A stretch of DNA of 64,000 nucleotides from CBFDBF01 sp050293315 (GTDB taxonomy: Bacteria; Pseudomonadota; Gammaproteobacteria; Chromatiales; Chromatiaceae): NCBI GenBank assembly GCA_050293315.1, contig JBNKMS010000012.1, positions 62,001-126,000 on the forward strand, in the 5' to 3' direction. The notes under the pieces are model-generated. The model was given only the letters and a program-made list of their open reading frames with translations. It was not told the origin of the DNA and made no database searches. Positions 34,145 through 41,699 of the stretch are shown one piece after another. Position 1 is the first letter of the stretch; every line of letters starts with the position of its first letter. A program made the translations under genes and the position numbers.

Positions 34145-34620
34145 CTAGATTCTATCCTGACTCCTTTCCCCCTATCCCTAACGAACCAAGCACAAATAAT
34201 TTCGAAATATGTCAAATCAGCGACTCTGTAGGTGAGGGGGTTGTAGCACGTGCCCATTTCTCTACCGGCGAGATAGTGTGTGCCTTTTCCGGTTATTTGG
34301 TAGATACCATAACGCAGTTCTCGTTAACCGTGGGCCCGAACCAACACATCCATGACCCACACTTTATGGGCAAGATTCTGCATTCGTGCGACCCGAATCT
34401 GCACTGTGACATGACGCAGCGGATTTTTACCGCCATAAGGGACATCCGGCCTGGTGACGCCATAACCATGGATTACGACCAGACTGAAGAGCGCCTGTTC
34501 AAGCCTTTTCACTGCTCATGCGGAGCGGATAACTGCCGTGGGTTAATCGCTGGCAACTCTGTGCGTCCGTATAAGAGGCAGAAAGATACCCGTGCGGCCA
34601 ACGTTGCCATAGGTGCATAA
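34141..34620 (+). CDS. SET-domain protein (putative lysine methyltransferase)
   Basis: A 159-aa protein, start ATG 34141 overlapping the SpeD-like stop by 4 bp. SET features: GEGVVARAHFSTGEIVCAFSG at the N-side, ILHSCDPNLHCDM (the N-H-S-C-x-P-N-type knot), AITMDYDQTE and a post-SET cysteine cluster CSCGADNCRG that binds zinc with a Cys upstream. SET enzymes transfer a methyl group from S-adenosylmethionine to protein lysines. Bacterial examples have few known substrates. The pairing with a SpeD-like gene, which consumes the same cofactor in its ancestral form, is notable. Followed by a hairpin at 34656. Confidence 0.88.
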   Translation: MTRFYPDSFPPIPNEPSTNNFEICQISDSVGEGVVARAHFSTGEIVCAFSGYLVDTITQFSLTVGPNQHIHDPHFMGKILHSCDPNLHCDMTQRIFTAIRDIRPGDAITMDYDQTEERLFKPFHCSCGADNCRGLIAGNSVRPYKRQKDTRAANVAIGA

Positions 34621-34655
34621 AACCAGGATCCCAGCTTATAGTTTGGATTTACCGC

Positions 34656-34690
34656 AGGAGCGCTTGGTACTAAAAATATCAAGCGTTCCT
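34656..34690. terminator. Hairpin between convergent SET and hydrolase genes
   Basis: AGGAGCGCTTG (34656-34666) pairs with CAAGCGTTCCT (34680-34690), 11 bp with one G-T wobble and a 13-nt loop. It has no U-tract but sits where two convergent transcripts end, so I treat it as a probable stabilising or terminating hairpin for both. Confidence 0.55.
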
Positions 34691-34697
34691 GTGTAAT

Positions 34698-35462
34698 CTA
34701 CAGCGCTTGCCGCAATACCGGATAGTATCTCTCACTGGCAGATATACTGTTGTGGCCTACGCCTTTAATAACGACCATTTTGGCACTGTCGCGCTTAAAA
34801 CTATTGTAGAGTTTAAGCGTGCTACTTTTCGGGATAACGCGATCCAATTCTGCCATAAGAATAGTAGTAGGGGCCTTAATGTCTTTAGCGTATTGCCACG
34901 ATCTGTATTTATCACGCAGCAGCAGGCTCACTGGAAACAGCGGATAACTCTCTACAGCAATCTCTTCAATGCTATTGTATGGGGTCACCAACACCAGTTT
35001 ACTAACGGGCCTTTCACTAGCTAGATGCGCAGCAACCCCAGTCCCCAAGCTTCTACCGATAAGAGATATATCTGCATGACTCTGTTTTACCAACTCGTAC
35101 AGCGCAACGGCGTCTGCATGTATATTTTCTTCTGATGGTTTCCCCGTGCTGCCGCCGTAGCTGCGGTAGTGCATAAGGTAGAGCGAATGATCTGGAAATG
35201 CCTGCTCAAAGTCTCCCAGACTCAGAGAAACATCTTCACCGTTTCCGCCAAAATAGATCATCGCTTTATCGCCGGATCTAACGCTGGTTGTTATTACAAT
35301 ATCGGCATCTTGGCTTTTTAGATGCAGTGTAGATGCATCGGATGATACCGCCCTTCCCTGGGGATAATATAGAAGAGAGTCTTGCAAAAAATATAGCACG
35401 GCGCAGAGGCCTATATAGACACTGACCATAACTCTTAAGGCGGTGTAGGCTATCTTTTTCAT
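34698..35462 (-). CDS. Alpha/beta hydrolase (membrane-anchored, BEM46/ABHD13-like)
   Basis: A 254-aa hydrolase with an N-terminal membrane segment at about 10-30 (ALRVMVSVYIGLCAVLYFLQ), then QDSLLYYPQGR, the usual opening of the BEM46/ABHD13-like group. Catalytic parts: oxyanion strand MIYFGGNGED, nucleophile ISLIGRSLGTGVA with Ser, Asp in TILMAELDRVIP and His in GVGHNSI. The substrate is unknown; related proteins act as lipid or peptide hydrolases. It is a single gene; the hairpin at 34656 lies downstream and the strong terminator at 35529 upstream. Confidence 0.88.
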   Translation of the reverse strand: MKKIAYTALRVMVSVYIGLCAVLYFLQDSLLYYPQGRAVSSDASTLHLKSQDADIVITTSVRSGDKAMIYFGGNGEDVSLSLGDFEQAFPDHSLYLMHYRSYGGSTGKPSEENIHADAVALYELVKQSHADISLIGRSLGTGVAAHLASERPVSKLVLVTPYNSIEEIAVESYPLFPVSLLLRDKYRSWQYAKDIKAPTTILMAELDRVIPKSSTLKLYNSFKRDSAKMVVIKGVGHNSISASERYYPVLRQAL

Positions 35463-35528
35463 CTGCTTACAATACGAATAATTGTGCTCTACCCTCTATT
35501 GCACCACATGACCTGCCACACCATACGC

Positions 35529-35577
35529 GAAAACCCGGCCCATATTCAGAATCTCTTACTCTCTGAGCCGGGTTTTC
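35529..35577. terminator. Strong terminator after the CARDB/PAN gene
   Basis: GAAAACCCGGC (35529-35539) pairs over 11 bp with GCCGGGTTTTC (35567-35577), giving A-run and T-run on both sides, so it can work in either direction. An inner CAGA/TCTG pairing shortens the loop. It ends the minus-strand gene starting at 36979. Confidence 0.88.
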
Positions 35578-35620
35578 TGCTTGTATCGCTTCCTGTGATC
35601 AAACTACCAGATAATGCCTA

Positions 35621-36979
35621 TTACCTCTTTACGCCCGACTGACAGCAGGGATCCGGGATACGCATACCTACACCGCTTTTGAGCAGGCATATAGGTCCCG
35701 AATTCGCATTGGGGGCTCGATATGTATAGGCCTTACAACGCGTATCATCGGTGCAGGCCTGCCGACAGAGCATCCAGTTAGGCGAGCTCATCTCTATCAT
35801 ACGCAGATCGTTACCCGGCAGCCGCATAATCGGCAACAGATTGTATGACGCTGTGGCGGGCAGACCATCATCAGCCGGATGTTCCTCTGCGGCCGGCTCA
35901 GCCTCTGCGTCAGTCTGACTCCCAAGGACGCGCACCTGCATAAACTGCGTGTTATCGCCTTCGTTAAGCTCATTAACCTGGCCGCCAGGATCAGCAACAA
36001 CCTTAGTACGGATTTGTCCATACCGGCTTGGATAGCCAGCATAGGTACAGTTAAGTATCTTGCCGCCACTCGCATTATTGCCTGATACATCCCAGCTACA
36101 GCCAGGCTCGGGATAGTTCTCACCCGGATACCATTCAACCCTATAGGGCCCGGCAGCTGCAGCACCGTTATTGTAGATCCCGATGCGAACCTGAACGGGT
36201 TGACCTTTGGTCGGTGTGGCTGGGTTCAGGGAAAACTCAGAGATGGTAATATTTGGTAGTGCAGAGGGCTGCTCATCTTCGGTTGCCGGCTCTGAGCCTC
36301 CACAGCCTGCACCAACACATCCCGAACCGCCACCATCACCGATCACCGGCTGTTCTTGTGCAGCACTCGATCCACCTCCACTACCTGCCGGCTGCGCCTC
36401 ATTTTCAATACGCTCAAGAGTTACCTCGGCGTGAGGACAGGCGATTGCTACATTTTCCGCAATAGAAAAATTTGAAATATTACAGCCTCTTTCGCCTGTA
36501 ATGGTAAGCATCATATCTATATGCTTAGTTACATCGTCTGCACCTGGCCGTAACTCTGGACACACCGCCTGGATAATATCTTCATTTAGATTGTTAAATG
36601 GATAATTTATAAAATCTCTACGCACCGCATCATCATCCAAACAATCTCTTGGTACAGCACCACTATCTCGGATGTGCCAATGATCACGCAAACAGCTCAC
36701 TATATGGCGCTTCAAGTTTCGTCTTAATTCGTTTGCGTATGCTTTCGAACGATCAACGGTTTTGTGAACTGTAAAATTATATATGGCCACATGAGGTGTG
36801 CCACGCTCAACGATCTTCACCTCGGCATCGCAGTGCCTGGTTATCTCCGCCATGGCGTTTGAGGTGGGCAGTCCACATATCAGCCCCAGGCAGATAACCG
36901 CGGCAGCTGAAAAAGGCCGTCTTATTTGCCATATTACATTCGATCTATTTTTGTCCCCGACATTAATATTGCGCATCAT
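35621..36979 (-). CDS. Secreted protein with CARDB and PAN-like domains
   Basis: About 452 aa. ATG 36979 is used because AAGGAG lies 8 nt upstream. A signal sequence follows a charged stretch (FSAAAVICLGLICGLPTSNA, cleavage near AMA). The mature N-domain (about 45-185) has many cysteines and is not recognised. A Gly/Ser/Pro-rich linker (190-235) leads to a CARDB-like Ig-fold domain (SLNPATPTKGQPVQVRIGIY to NELNEGDNTQFMQV), a second acidic linker, and a C-terminal PAN/Apple-like domain with cysteines in WMLCRQACTDDTRCKAYTY and CLLKSG. CARDB and PAN are binding modules, so an adhesive or matrix role is plausible. The gene is monocistronic. Confidence 0.8.
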   Translation of the reverse strand: MMRNINVGDKNRSNVIWQIRRPFSAAAVICLGLICGLPTSNAMAEITRHCDAEVKIVERGTPHVAIYNFTVHKTVDRSKAYANELRRNLKRHIVSCLRDHWHIRDSGAVPRDCLDDDAVRRDFINYPFNNLNEDIIQAVCPELRPGADDVTKHIDMMLTITGERGCNISNFSIAENVAIACPHAEVTLERIENEAQPAGSGGGSSAAQEQPVIGDGGGSGCVGAGCGGSEPATEDEQPSALPNITISEFSLNPATPTKGQPVQVRIGIYNNGAAAAGPYRVEWYPGENYPEPGCSWDVSGNNASGGKILNCTYAGYPSRYGQIRTKVVADPGGQVNELNEGDNTQFMQVRVLGSQTDAEAEPAAEEHPADDGLPATASYNLLPIMRLPGNDLRMIEMSSPNWMLCRQACTDDTRCKAYTYRAPNANSGPICLLKSGVGMRIPDPCCQSGVKR

Positions 36980-37255
36980 TGTAGTAACTCCTTTTTTTCT
37001 CAGTAATTTCCCAATCACTATTGCTACGCTGCGAATCCGTTGTCATAAGCTCCCAACACTGCCAGCCCACAGCACCTGATGGACGTCCATTTAGAGAGGC
37101 CTGCATATCATAAGTTCCAGCCAGTCCAGCTTAGTCCCGGCTATTATGTGAGCAAGGTATCAAATCCAGCCTCTCAGCAATCCTGCCACAATTGATCTAC
37201 ACTTCAAACCATACTAACAAATGCTTAGCCCCATCTATAACCGGTTGGAGATGCA

Positions 37256-37978
37256 ATGAAGCCTCAAGATTACGCGCTGCCCTTTAAGGCATGTAGCAAA
37301 CAGGCACTGATCACCCCTAAATATCTGGAGAAGAATTACTGGTGGGCCTATATACATCCCGCTGCAGTAAGGTTTTTCGAGAGGCAGTGGATGGTCAATC
37401 TTATTCTGCTGGGCAACTTCGCCCGCCTGAAGCGTGCCGCACTGGACGCCCTGCGTGACGATATTTCCGGCAAAACCCTGCAGATCGCCTGCGTCTATGG
37501 AGATTTTACCGAGCAGCTTGCAGCAGCCCTGCCGGATGACGCCCCTCTGGATGTCATTGACGTACTGCCGATACAGCTACACAACCTCTATAACAAGCTA
37601 TCCAAATCAGATCTGATCACTCTCTATCATTGCAACTCTACCGCACTTGAGTTTGCCGATGACGCCTCCTATGGCCAGGTAGTGATCTTTTTTCTGCTAC
37701 ATGAACAACCGGATGAGATAAAGCGCGCCACCATGCAAGAGGCCTACCGGGTAGTCAGGCCAGGCGGCAGAATTATAGTGGTCGATTACCACCGACCGCG
37801 CATATGGAATCCCCTGGCCTATCTGCTGCGACCCCTGCTTAACTGGCTGGAGCCCTATGCTCTACCGCTGTGGCGCACCGAGATAAAGGATTATCTACCA
37901 CGCTCTGTTATCGCAAGAAACATTGAGAAAAAGACCCTGTTTGGGGGTCTCTATCAGAGGGTTGTAATCCGCCGCTGA
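37256..37978 (+). CDS. rquA: Rhodoquinone biosynthesis methyltransferase-like protein RquA
   Basis: A 240-aa class I methyltransferase-like protein. RquA converts ubiquinone to rhodoquinone, using SAM as the amino donor, and is the marker gene for bacterial rhodoquinone. Signatures: NYWWAYIHPAAVRFFERQW with VNLILLGN, then ACVYGDFTEQLA in place of a normal SAM-binding glycine motif, and IIVVDYHRPRIWNPLAY. The atypical cofactor motif separates RquA from UbiE/UbiG. GGAG lies 7-8 nt upstream of the ATG. Rhodoquinone feeds electrons to fumarate reductase under low oxygen, so an anaerobic or microaerobic phase is implied. The nearest neighbours are unrelated. It lies next to the integron-like region, but on the other strand. 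Confidence 0.88.
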   Translation: MKPQDYALPFKACSKQALITPKYLEKNYWWAYIHPAAVRFFERQWMVNLILLGNFARLKRAALDALRDDISGKTLQIACVYGDFTEQLAAALPDDAPLDVIDVLPIQLHNLYNKLSKSDLITLYHCNSTALEFADDASYGQVVIFFLLHEQPDEIKRATMQEAYRVVRPGGRIIVVDYHRPRIWNPLAYLLRPLLNWLEPYALPLWRTEIKDYLPRSVIARNIEKKTLFGGLYQRVVIRR

Positions 37979-38042
37979 GTAGCTGGTTCAGCGAGGCCCA
38001 TGCAACCTTATACAGCGATCAGCTGGGCTGAGGGTAAACCCT

Positions 38043-38609
38043 CTATAGCCCGTTAATAAGCTCTCTGTATGGAAATTTCGCGCCGGGATCACGCTTGCGT
38101 TTCTCCTGCCTGCCGCCGCATAGAAATGTACTGTTATCGACATCGGAGTGCATATAGATTCGCTCATTCGAGATATTCGGATGCCGCGACTTGATCTCTA
38201 TGATCAGCGACCTAAGCGACTCAAGCATCGGCCTTGGAAACTCCTCAATACCATCCCCGTTATTTGTCAACTCAATACCGATCGACCTCGAGTTCATGCC
38301 TCTTGCATGCCACGCGACCCTGTTCTCTGCGATGCTGGAAGCAACATTGCCCTCTCGATCTATGATGTAGTGGATTGATATTCCATCGCTGTCTTCAAAA
38401 TACCTTTTCCATCTATTCGCATCGCCTGCAGCACTGGTAAATACAACTTCTCCATTTCTGCATGTGGGCCCTCCAATAGCGTGTATTACTATCGCTTCCA
38501 CACTGTCGCTTCTTGCCGGGGCCACATCGTTGCCAACCGCGAATACAGCAAATGGAGCACTACAGGCCAATACGATAGCGATTGCTGTAAATTTCATTCT
38601 GGCTGCCAT
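38043..38609 (-). CDS. Secreted N-acetylmuramoyl-L-alanine amidase (Amidase_2/PGRP type)
   Basis: A 188-aa protein with signal peptide (KFTAIAIVLACSAPFAVFAV). The zinc amidase core is visible: His43 in IVIHAIGG, His154 in YMHSDV and Asp174 in KRDPGAKFP are the expected ligands, with the family's AWHARG (His101) and SIGIELTNNGDG segments. It cleaves the bond between MurNAc and L-Ala in peptidoglycan or a related ligand. ATG 38609 has AGAGGA close upstream. The start lies 18 bp after the recombination core GTTAGGTC of an attC site, in the position of an integron cassette gene, but I find no attC after its stop, so it could be the last, attC-less cassette or a chromosomal gene adjoining the array. 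Confidence 0.88.
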   Translation of the reverse strand: MAARMKFTAIAIVLACSAPFAVFAVGNDVAPARSDSVEAIVIHAIGGPTCRNGEVVFTSAAGDANRWKRYFEDSDGISIHYIIDREGNVASSIAENRVAWHARGMNSRSIGIELTNNGDGIEEFPRPMLESLRSLIIEIKSRHPNISNERIYMHSDVDNSTFLCGGRQEKRKRDPGAKFPYRELINGL

Positions 38610-38627
38610 GCATTCCTCTAATACGTT

Positions 38628-38717
38628 GACCTAACGTCTACGGTAAGGGGCCGAGGCGAAGCCGGGGTCCCGCGCAGGGCCGTTGGCCCGGAGCATACTT
38701 GACCGCCTGGTTATAAG
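38628..38717 (-). repeat. attC recombination site 1
   Basis: About 90 bp on the minus strand from CTTATAAC (38717-38710) to GTTAGGTC (38635-38628), with an imperfectly palindromic interior rich in GGCC/GGGCC stems. It is about 85% identical to the second site in its centre (GGTCAAG-x-x-TGCTCCGGGCC and GCGCGGGACC blocks). The stop codon of cassette gene 1 lies in its R'' arm. Confidence 0.82.
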
Positions 38718-39010
38718 TTTTCATCTTCTCTCTCCATTGGCCAGAAAGTGTAACCAGCGCCACCAAGCCTACGCCAGAATGGTACTTTAGTAATGGATTC
38801 AAGGAAAACCATGGGCTTCTTGCTTAAGTCTTTCTTCATTAAGGCTAATAATTTACGATCTGTATTAATTAGCTCCACTGCCTTAACCTCTGCTTCATCC
38901 TCATTCTTGGCTTTTACTACTCTTGTAGTATAAAAACCAAAATCCCTTTCTTCTCCTTCGAATATTACTTCGAAGTCTTCTCCTCTTAAAACAACTGAAT
39001 ATTTCTTCAT
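38711..39010 (-). CDS. Integron cassette gene 1, hypothetical 99-aa protein
   Basis: A small soluble protein of 99 aa with no signal or membrane segment, rich in Lys/Glu (VVKAKNEDEAEVKAVELI) and ending in a Trp/Gly segment (VPFWRRLGGAGYTFWPME). I do not recognise a family. Codon use is AT-rich relative to the core genes, as usual for cassettes. The ATG is 17 bp after the cassette core GTTATAAG and has no obvious ribosome site; the stop lies inside the attC. It has no internal promoter, so expression probably depends on an upstream one. Confidence 0.75.
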   Translation of the reverse strand: MKKYSVVLRGEDFEVIFEGEERDFGFYTTRVVKAKNEDEAEVKAVELINTDRKLLALMKKDLSKKPMVFLESITKVPFWRRLGGAGYTFWPMEREDENL

Positions 39011-39019
39011 TATTTATTG

Positions 39020-39110
39020 CTTATAACGTTTACGGTAAGGGGCCGAGGGTGAAACCCGAGGTCCCGCGCAGGGCCGCAGGCCCGGAGCAAACTTGACCGA
39101 ATTGTTAGGC
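39020..39110 (-). repeat. attC recombination site 2
   Basis: About 91 bp on the minus strand from GCCTAAC (39110-39104) to GTTATAAG (39027-39020). The R'' arm GCCTAAC belongs to cassette 2, whose first bases are GTTAGGC, and the 3' core joins cassette 1. The interior forms stem blocks of GGGCC and CGCGGGACCTCGG, with the same layout as site 1. Confidence 0.82.
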
Positions 39111-39132
39111 GATACACATATTCCACGCATTT

Positions 39133-39435
39133 TCACTTAACTTTACCTTCCTTGTTTAATTTAAATGACAGCCACAATGTGTTTAGCGCCCCTTCCTTTT
39201 CAAATGGCTCACTATCTGGAAATTGCTCTTTTAAAATAGCAGTCAGTTTTTCTTTTGACATGCCTTTAACAAAATGACCATTAAGCTTAGTTAATGCCTT
39301 TATCCTATTTCTGTTTTCATATTCTTCTTGTTGCCTGTACTTCTCTGTCGCAGCTAAATCAATTGCGGAATAAACCCAAAACCCATTTGTTAAGAGCAAC
39401 AATACACCGAGGCTAATTGCAATCCATTTAATCAT
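39133..39435 (-). CDS. Integron cassette gene 2, small membrane-anchored protein
   Basis: 100 aa from ATG 39435, which lies 9 nt after the cassette core GTTAGGC. A single N-terminal membrane segment (WIAISLGVLLLLTNGFWVYS) is followed by a soluble basic region (KALTKLNGHFVKGMSKEKL) and a short C-terminus. The pattern resembles Imm58-type immunity proteins, as far as I recall, which would suit a cassette carrying an immunity gene; this is a weak, memory-based suggestion. A longer in-frame reading to 39519 would run through the recombination core and is rejected. The TGA stop is 22 bp before the attC R'' arm. Confidence 0.7.
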   Translation of the reverse strand: MIKWIAISLGVLLLLTNGFWVYSAIDLAATEKYRQQEEYENRNRIKALTKLNGHFVKGMSKEKLTAILKEQFPDSEPFEKEGALNTLWLSFKLNKEGKVK

Positions 39436-39458
39436 TTCTTTTACGCCTAACAGTAGAT

Positions 39459-39517
39459 TATACAGCTGGCACCAATATTGAGTTATACAGCCGGCTCCAA
39501 TATTGTAATATACAGCC
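39459..39517. repeat. 25-bp tandem repeats upstream of cassette 2
   Basis: Two copies of a 25-bp unit (39459-39483 and 39484-39508), followed by the first 9 bases of a third (TATACAGCC). Both copies keep TATACAGC, GGC and CCAATATTG. They lie just outside the core GTTAGGC, where an attI or another attC would be expected. I see no attC hallmarks, so they may be a remnant of a longer array or an unrelated repeat. Confidence 0.75.
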
Positions 39518-39868
39518 AAACGTTCTCCACAGGTTCTTGTAATACGCCCCTCAAATTGCCCTGTTTTTCGGGAACATGTCTTTATAACACGACGAATTCA
39601 GCTGGATAGCAGGCATTTGTCCCCATCATATTCCGGAAAGTTTCCGTTTATCACTCTTAAAGGTGGGGATCGCAGATGCCATCTCGTAGCCAAACCGGTG
39701 TTCTTTCCGTGCAGCTAGCAGACTACCACATTGCCTGTGTGGTTTACTAGCAAGCGTGCGACCCTTCGTGCTGGGTCTTGTGGCAGGAGTTATAACGTTG
39801 TGTCAGCAGGCAGCGCTGCTACAGACAGACCGCTCTTTGACCATCTTTAATCTGCCCGCACCTAATAT
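39518..39868. other. Intergenic spacer between cassette cluster and glmS
   Basis: No gene of convincing quality. A short stem ACCACA / TGTGGT (39725-39730, 39738-39743) and TTCCGGAA (39641-39648 region) are visible, as is a pair CCCCA / TGGGG flanking the latter. I cannot identify an IS end or an attI. The region may contain the promoter for the cassettes. Confidence 0.4.
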
Positions 39869-41695
39869 CTATTCAACCGTAACCGACTTCGCCAGGTTTC
39901 TTGGCTGGTCGACATCAGTGCCTTTAAGCACGGCCACATGGTAGGCCAGTAGTTGTAGCGGGATGCTGTAGACGATCGGCGCTGTGGTGGGACAGATATC
40001 CGAGAGCGTCAAGTTCTGGTAGTTATCCAGCTTTATATTGATCTTGTGGTCGCTGAACAGAAACAGCTCGCCACCCCTGGCGCGCACCTCTTGCAGATTT
40101 GCCAATACCTTCTCCAGCAGCGGGTCGTCCGGCAGGGCACAGACCACCGGCATGGATGCATCGACCAGGGCCAGGGGACCATGCTTCAGCTCGCCGGCCG
40201 GATAGGCCTCGGCATGGATGTAGGAGATCTCTTTCAGTTTTAGCGCCCCCTCCAGCGCAACCGGATAGAAGGTGCCTCTACCTAGGAACAGGGCGTTCTT
40301 TTTATCGGCGAAGGATTCCGCCATCTGCTTGATGTCATCATTCAGATTGAGAACCACCTCCACCTGACGTGGCAGGGCATGCAGTTCGTCTACCAGCTTT
40401 TTCTCCTGTTCTGATGTCATACCCCGGCGTCGAGCCAGGGCCAGCGTCAACAGGCGCAGTGCTACCAGTTGGGTGGTGAAGGCCTTGGTCGAGGCCACCC
40501 CAATCTCGGGTCCGGCACGGGTCATCAGGGTTACATCCGACTCTCGCACCAGGGAGCTCTCCGGTACATTGCAGATACAGAGGCTACCCAGATAATTCGC
40601 CTGTTTGGCCCCACGCAGTGCCGCCAGGGTGTCGGCGGTCTCGCCGGATTGGGAGATGGTGAGAAACAGCGTGCCCTCAGGCACCACGGTCTTGCGATAA
40701 CGAAACTCGCTTGCCACCTCGACGTTGCAGGGGATGCCAATCTCCTCAAACCAGTAGCGGGCCACAAAGCCGGCATGGTAACTGGTGCCGCAGGCGATGA
40801 TCTGGATGCATTTGACCTTGTCTAGTAGCGCCTTGGCCTCATGTCCAAAGCTCTCTTCCAGCAGTCGGCCCTGATGGATGCGTCCCTCCAGGGTCTCAGC
40901 GATTACCGCCGGCTGCTCAAATATCTCCTTGAGCATATAGTGGCGATAAGGACCTTTGTCTGTCTCTGTAGAGGTGACACTTGATTCTCTAACCTCTCTT
41001 TCAACCTGGGACTCATCCGCAGCATAGACGGTAACCCCGTCACGCCGCACCTCGGCCACATCTCCCTCATCCAGAAACATAAAGTGTCTGGTCACCGGCA
41101 GCAGGGCAAACACATCTGAGGCCACATAGTTGCCCTCATCCGAGACCCCAACCACCAGAGGACTACCGGCGCGCGCCACCACCAGCCGTTCGCTATCATC
41201 CGGGCTCATAACTGCCAGGGCGTAGGCCCCCACTAATCGCCCAGCTGTCTGACGCACTGCATCCAACAGCCCCATGCCATCATCCAGCATGCTGGCCAAC
41301 AGGTGGGCGATCACTTCGGTATCGGTATCTGAAGTGAAGACGAAGCCCTGCGCCTCCAGCTCGGCGCGTAGTTCTGCATGGTTTTCAATGATGCCGTTAT
41401 GCACCACTGCAACCCGCTCGCCGCTCATGTGGGGATGGGCGTTGCGCTCAGCCGGCATACCGTGGGTGGCCCAACGGGTATGGGCGATGCCGAGCTCACC
41501 CTGCAGGGGGTTCTGCTGCAGCATCTCTTGCAATGCCTTCACCTTACCCACAGAGCGAATGCGCTGTAGATTGGCATCGCCATTACAGATGGCTATGCCG
41601 GCAGAGTCGTAGCCGCGGTACTCCAGCCGCTGCAGCCCATCCAGCAGGATAGCGCTTACCTCACTATTGGCGATTGCCCCGACGATCCCGCACAT
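39869..41695 (-). CDS. glmS: Glutamine-fructose-6-phosphate aminotransferase
   Basis: About 608 aa, first committed enzyme of UDP-GlcNAc synthesis: fructose-6-P plus glutamine to glucosamine-6-P. ATG 41695 is used because it puts the catalytic Cys directly after Met (MCGIVGAIANS), as needed in class II amidotransferases; the frame upstream has no family match. The glutaminase domain (1-240, with AHTRWATHG and HNGIIENH) is followed by two SIS sugar-isomerase domains (IACGTSYHAG and SQSGETADTLAALRGAK) and the C-terminal KSVTVE. It starts 4 nt after the glmU stop and is co-transcribed with it. No glmS ribozyme is seen. Confidence 0.97.
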   Translation of the reverse strand: MCGIVGAIANSEVSAILLDGLQRLEYRGYDSAGIAICNGDANLQRIRSVGKVKALQEMLQQNPLQGELGIAHTRWATHGMPAERNAHPHMSGERVAVVHNGIIENHAELRAELEAQGFVFTSDTDTEVIAHLLASMLDDGMGLLDAVRQTAGRLVGAYALAVMSPDDSERLVVARAGSPLVVGVSDEGNYVASDVFALLPVTRHFMFLDEGDVAEVRRDGVTVYAADESQVEREVRESSVTSTETDKGPYRHYMLKEIFEQPAVIAETLEGRIHQGRLLEESFGHEAKALLDKVKCIQIIACGTSYHAGFVARYWFEEIGIPCNVEVASEFRYRKTVVPEGTLFLTISQSGETADTLAALRGAKQANYLGSLCICNVPESSLVRESDVTLMTRAGPEIGVASTKAFTTQLVALRLLTLALARRRGMTSEQEKKLVDELHALPRQVEVVLNLNDDIKQMAESFADKKNALFLGRGTFYPVALEGALKLKEISYIHAEAYPAGELKHGPLALVDASMPVVCALPDDPLLEKVLANLQEVRARGGELFLFSDHKINIKLDNYQNLTLSDICPTTAPIVYSIPLQLLAYHVAVLKGTDVDQPRNLAKSVTVE

Positions 41696-41699
41696 ATAG

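Larger units (their letters stand above)
38628..39451 (-). mobile_element. Integron cassette cluster without visible integrase (CALIN-like)
   Basis: Two attC-like sites on the minus strand enclose one complete cassette (38636-39027 region) and follow another (to 39451). The logic of a cassette is met: cassette 1 starts with GTTATAAG and its own attC begins with the complement CTTATAAC; cassette 2 starts GTTAGGC (39451 on the minus strand) and its attC begins GCCTAAC (39110). Both cassette genes start within 20 bp of the core and lie in the same direction. No intI gene is within the window on either side. Confidence 0.8.

Noticed and set aside
37979..38055. Third attC after the amidase gene
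   Set aside because: The required GACCTAAC arm is missing. Only a hairpin, GGGCT-GAGGGTAAACCCTC with AGCCC at 38025-38051, is present and it overlaps the gene end.
39436..39519. N-terminal extension of cassette gene 2
   Set aside because: It would be encoded by the 25-bp tandem repeats and the recombination core; the ATG at 39435 is correctly placed after the core.
39518..39868. IS element remnant or attI near glmS
   Set aside because: Short palindromes such as TTCCGGAA and a CCCCA/TGGGG pair are visible, but no transposase frame or recognisable terminal repeats.
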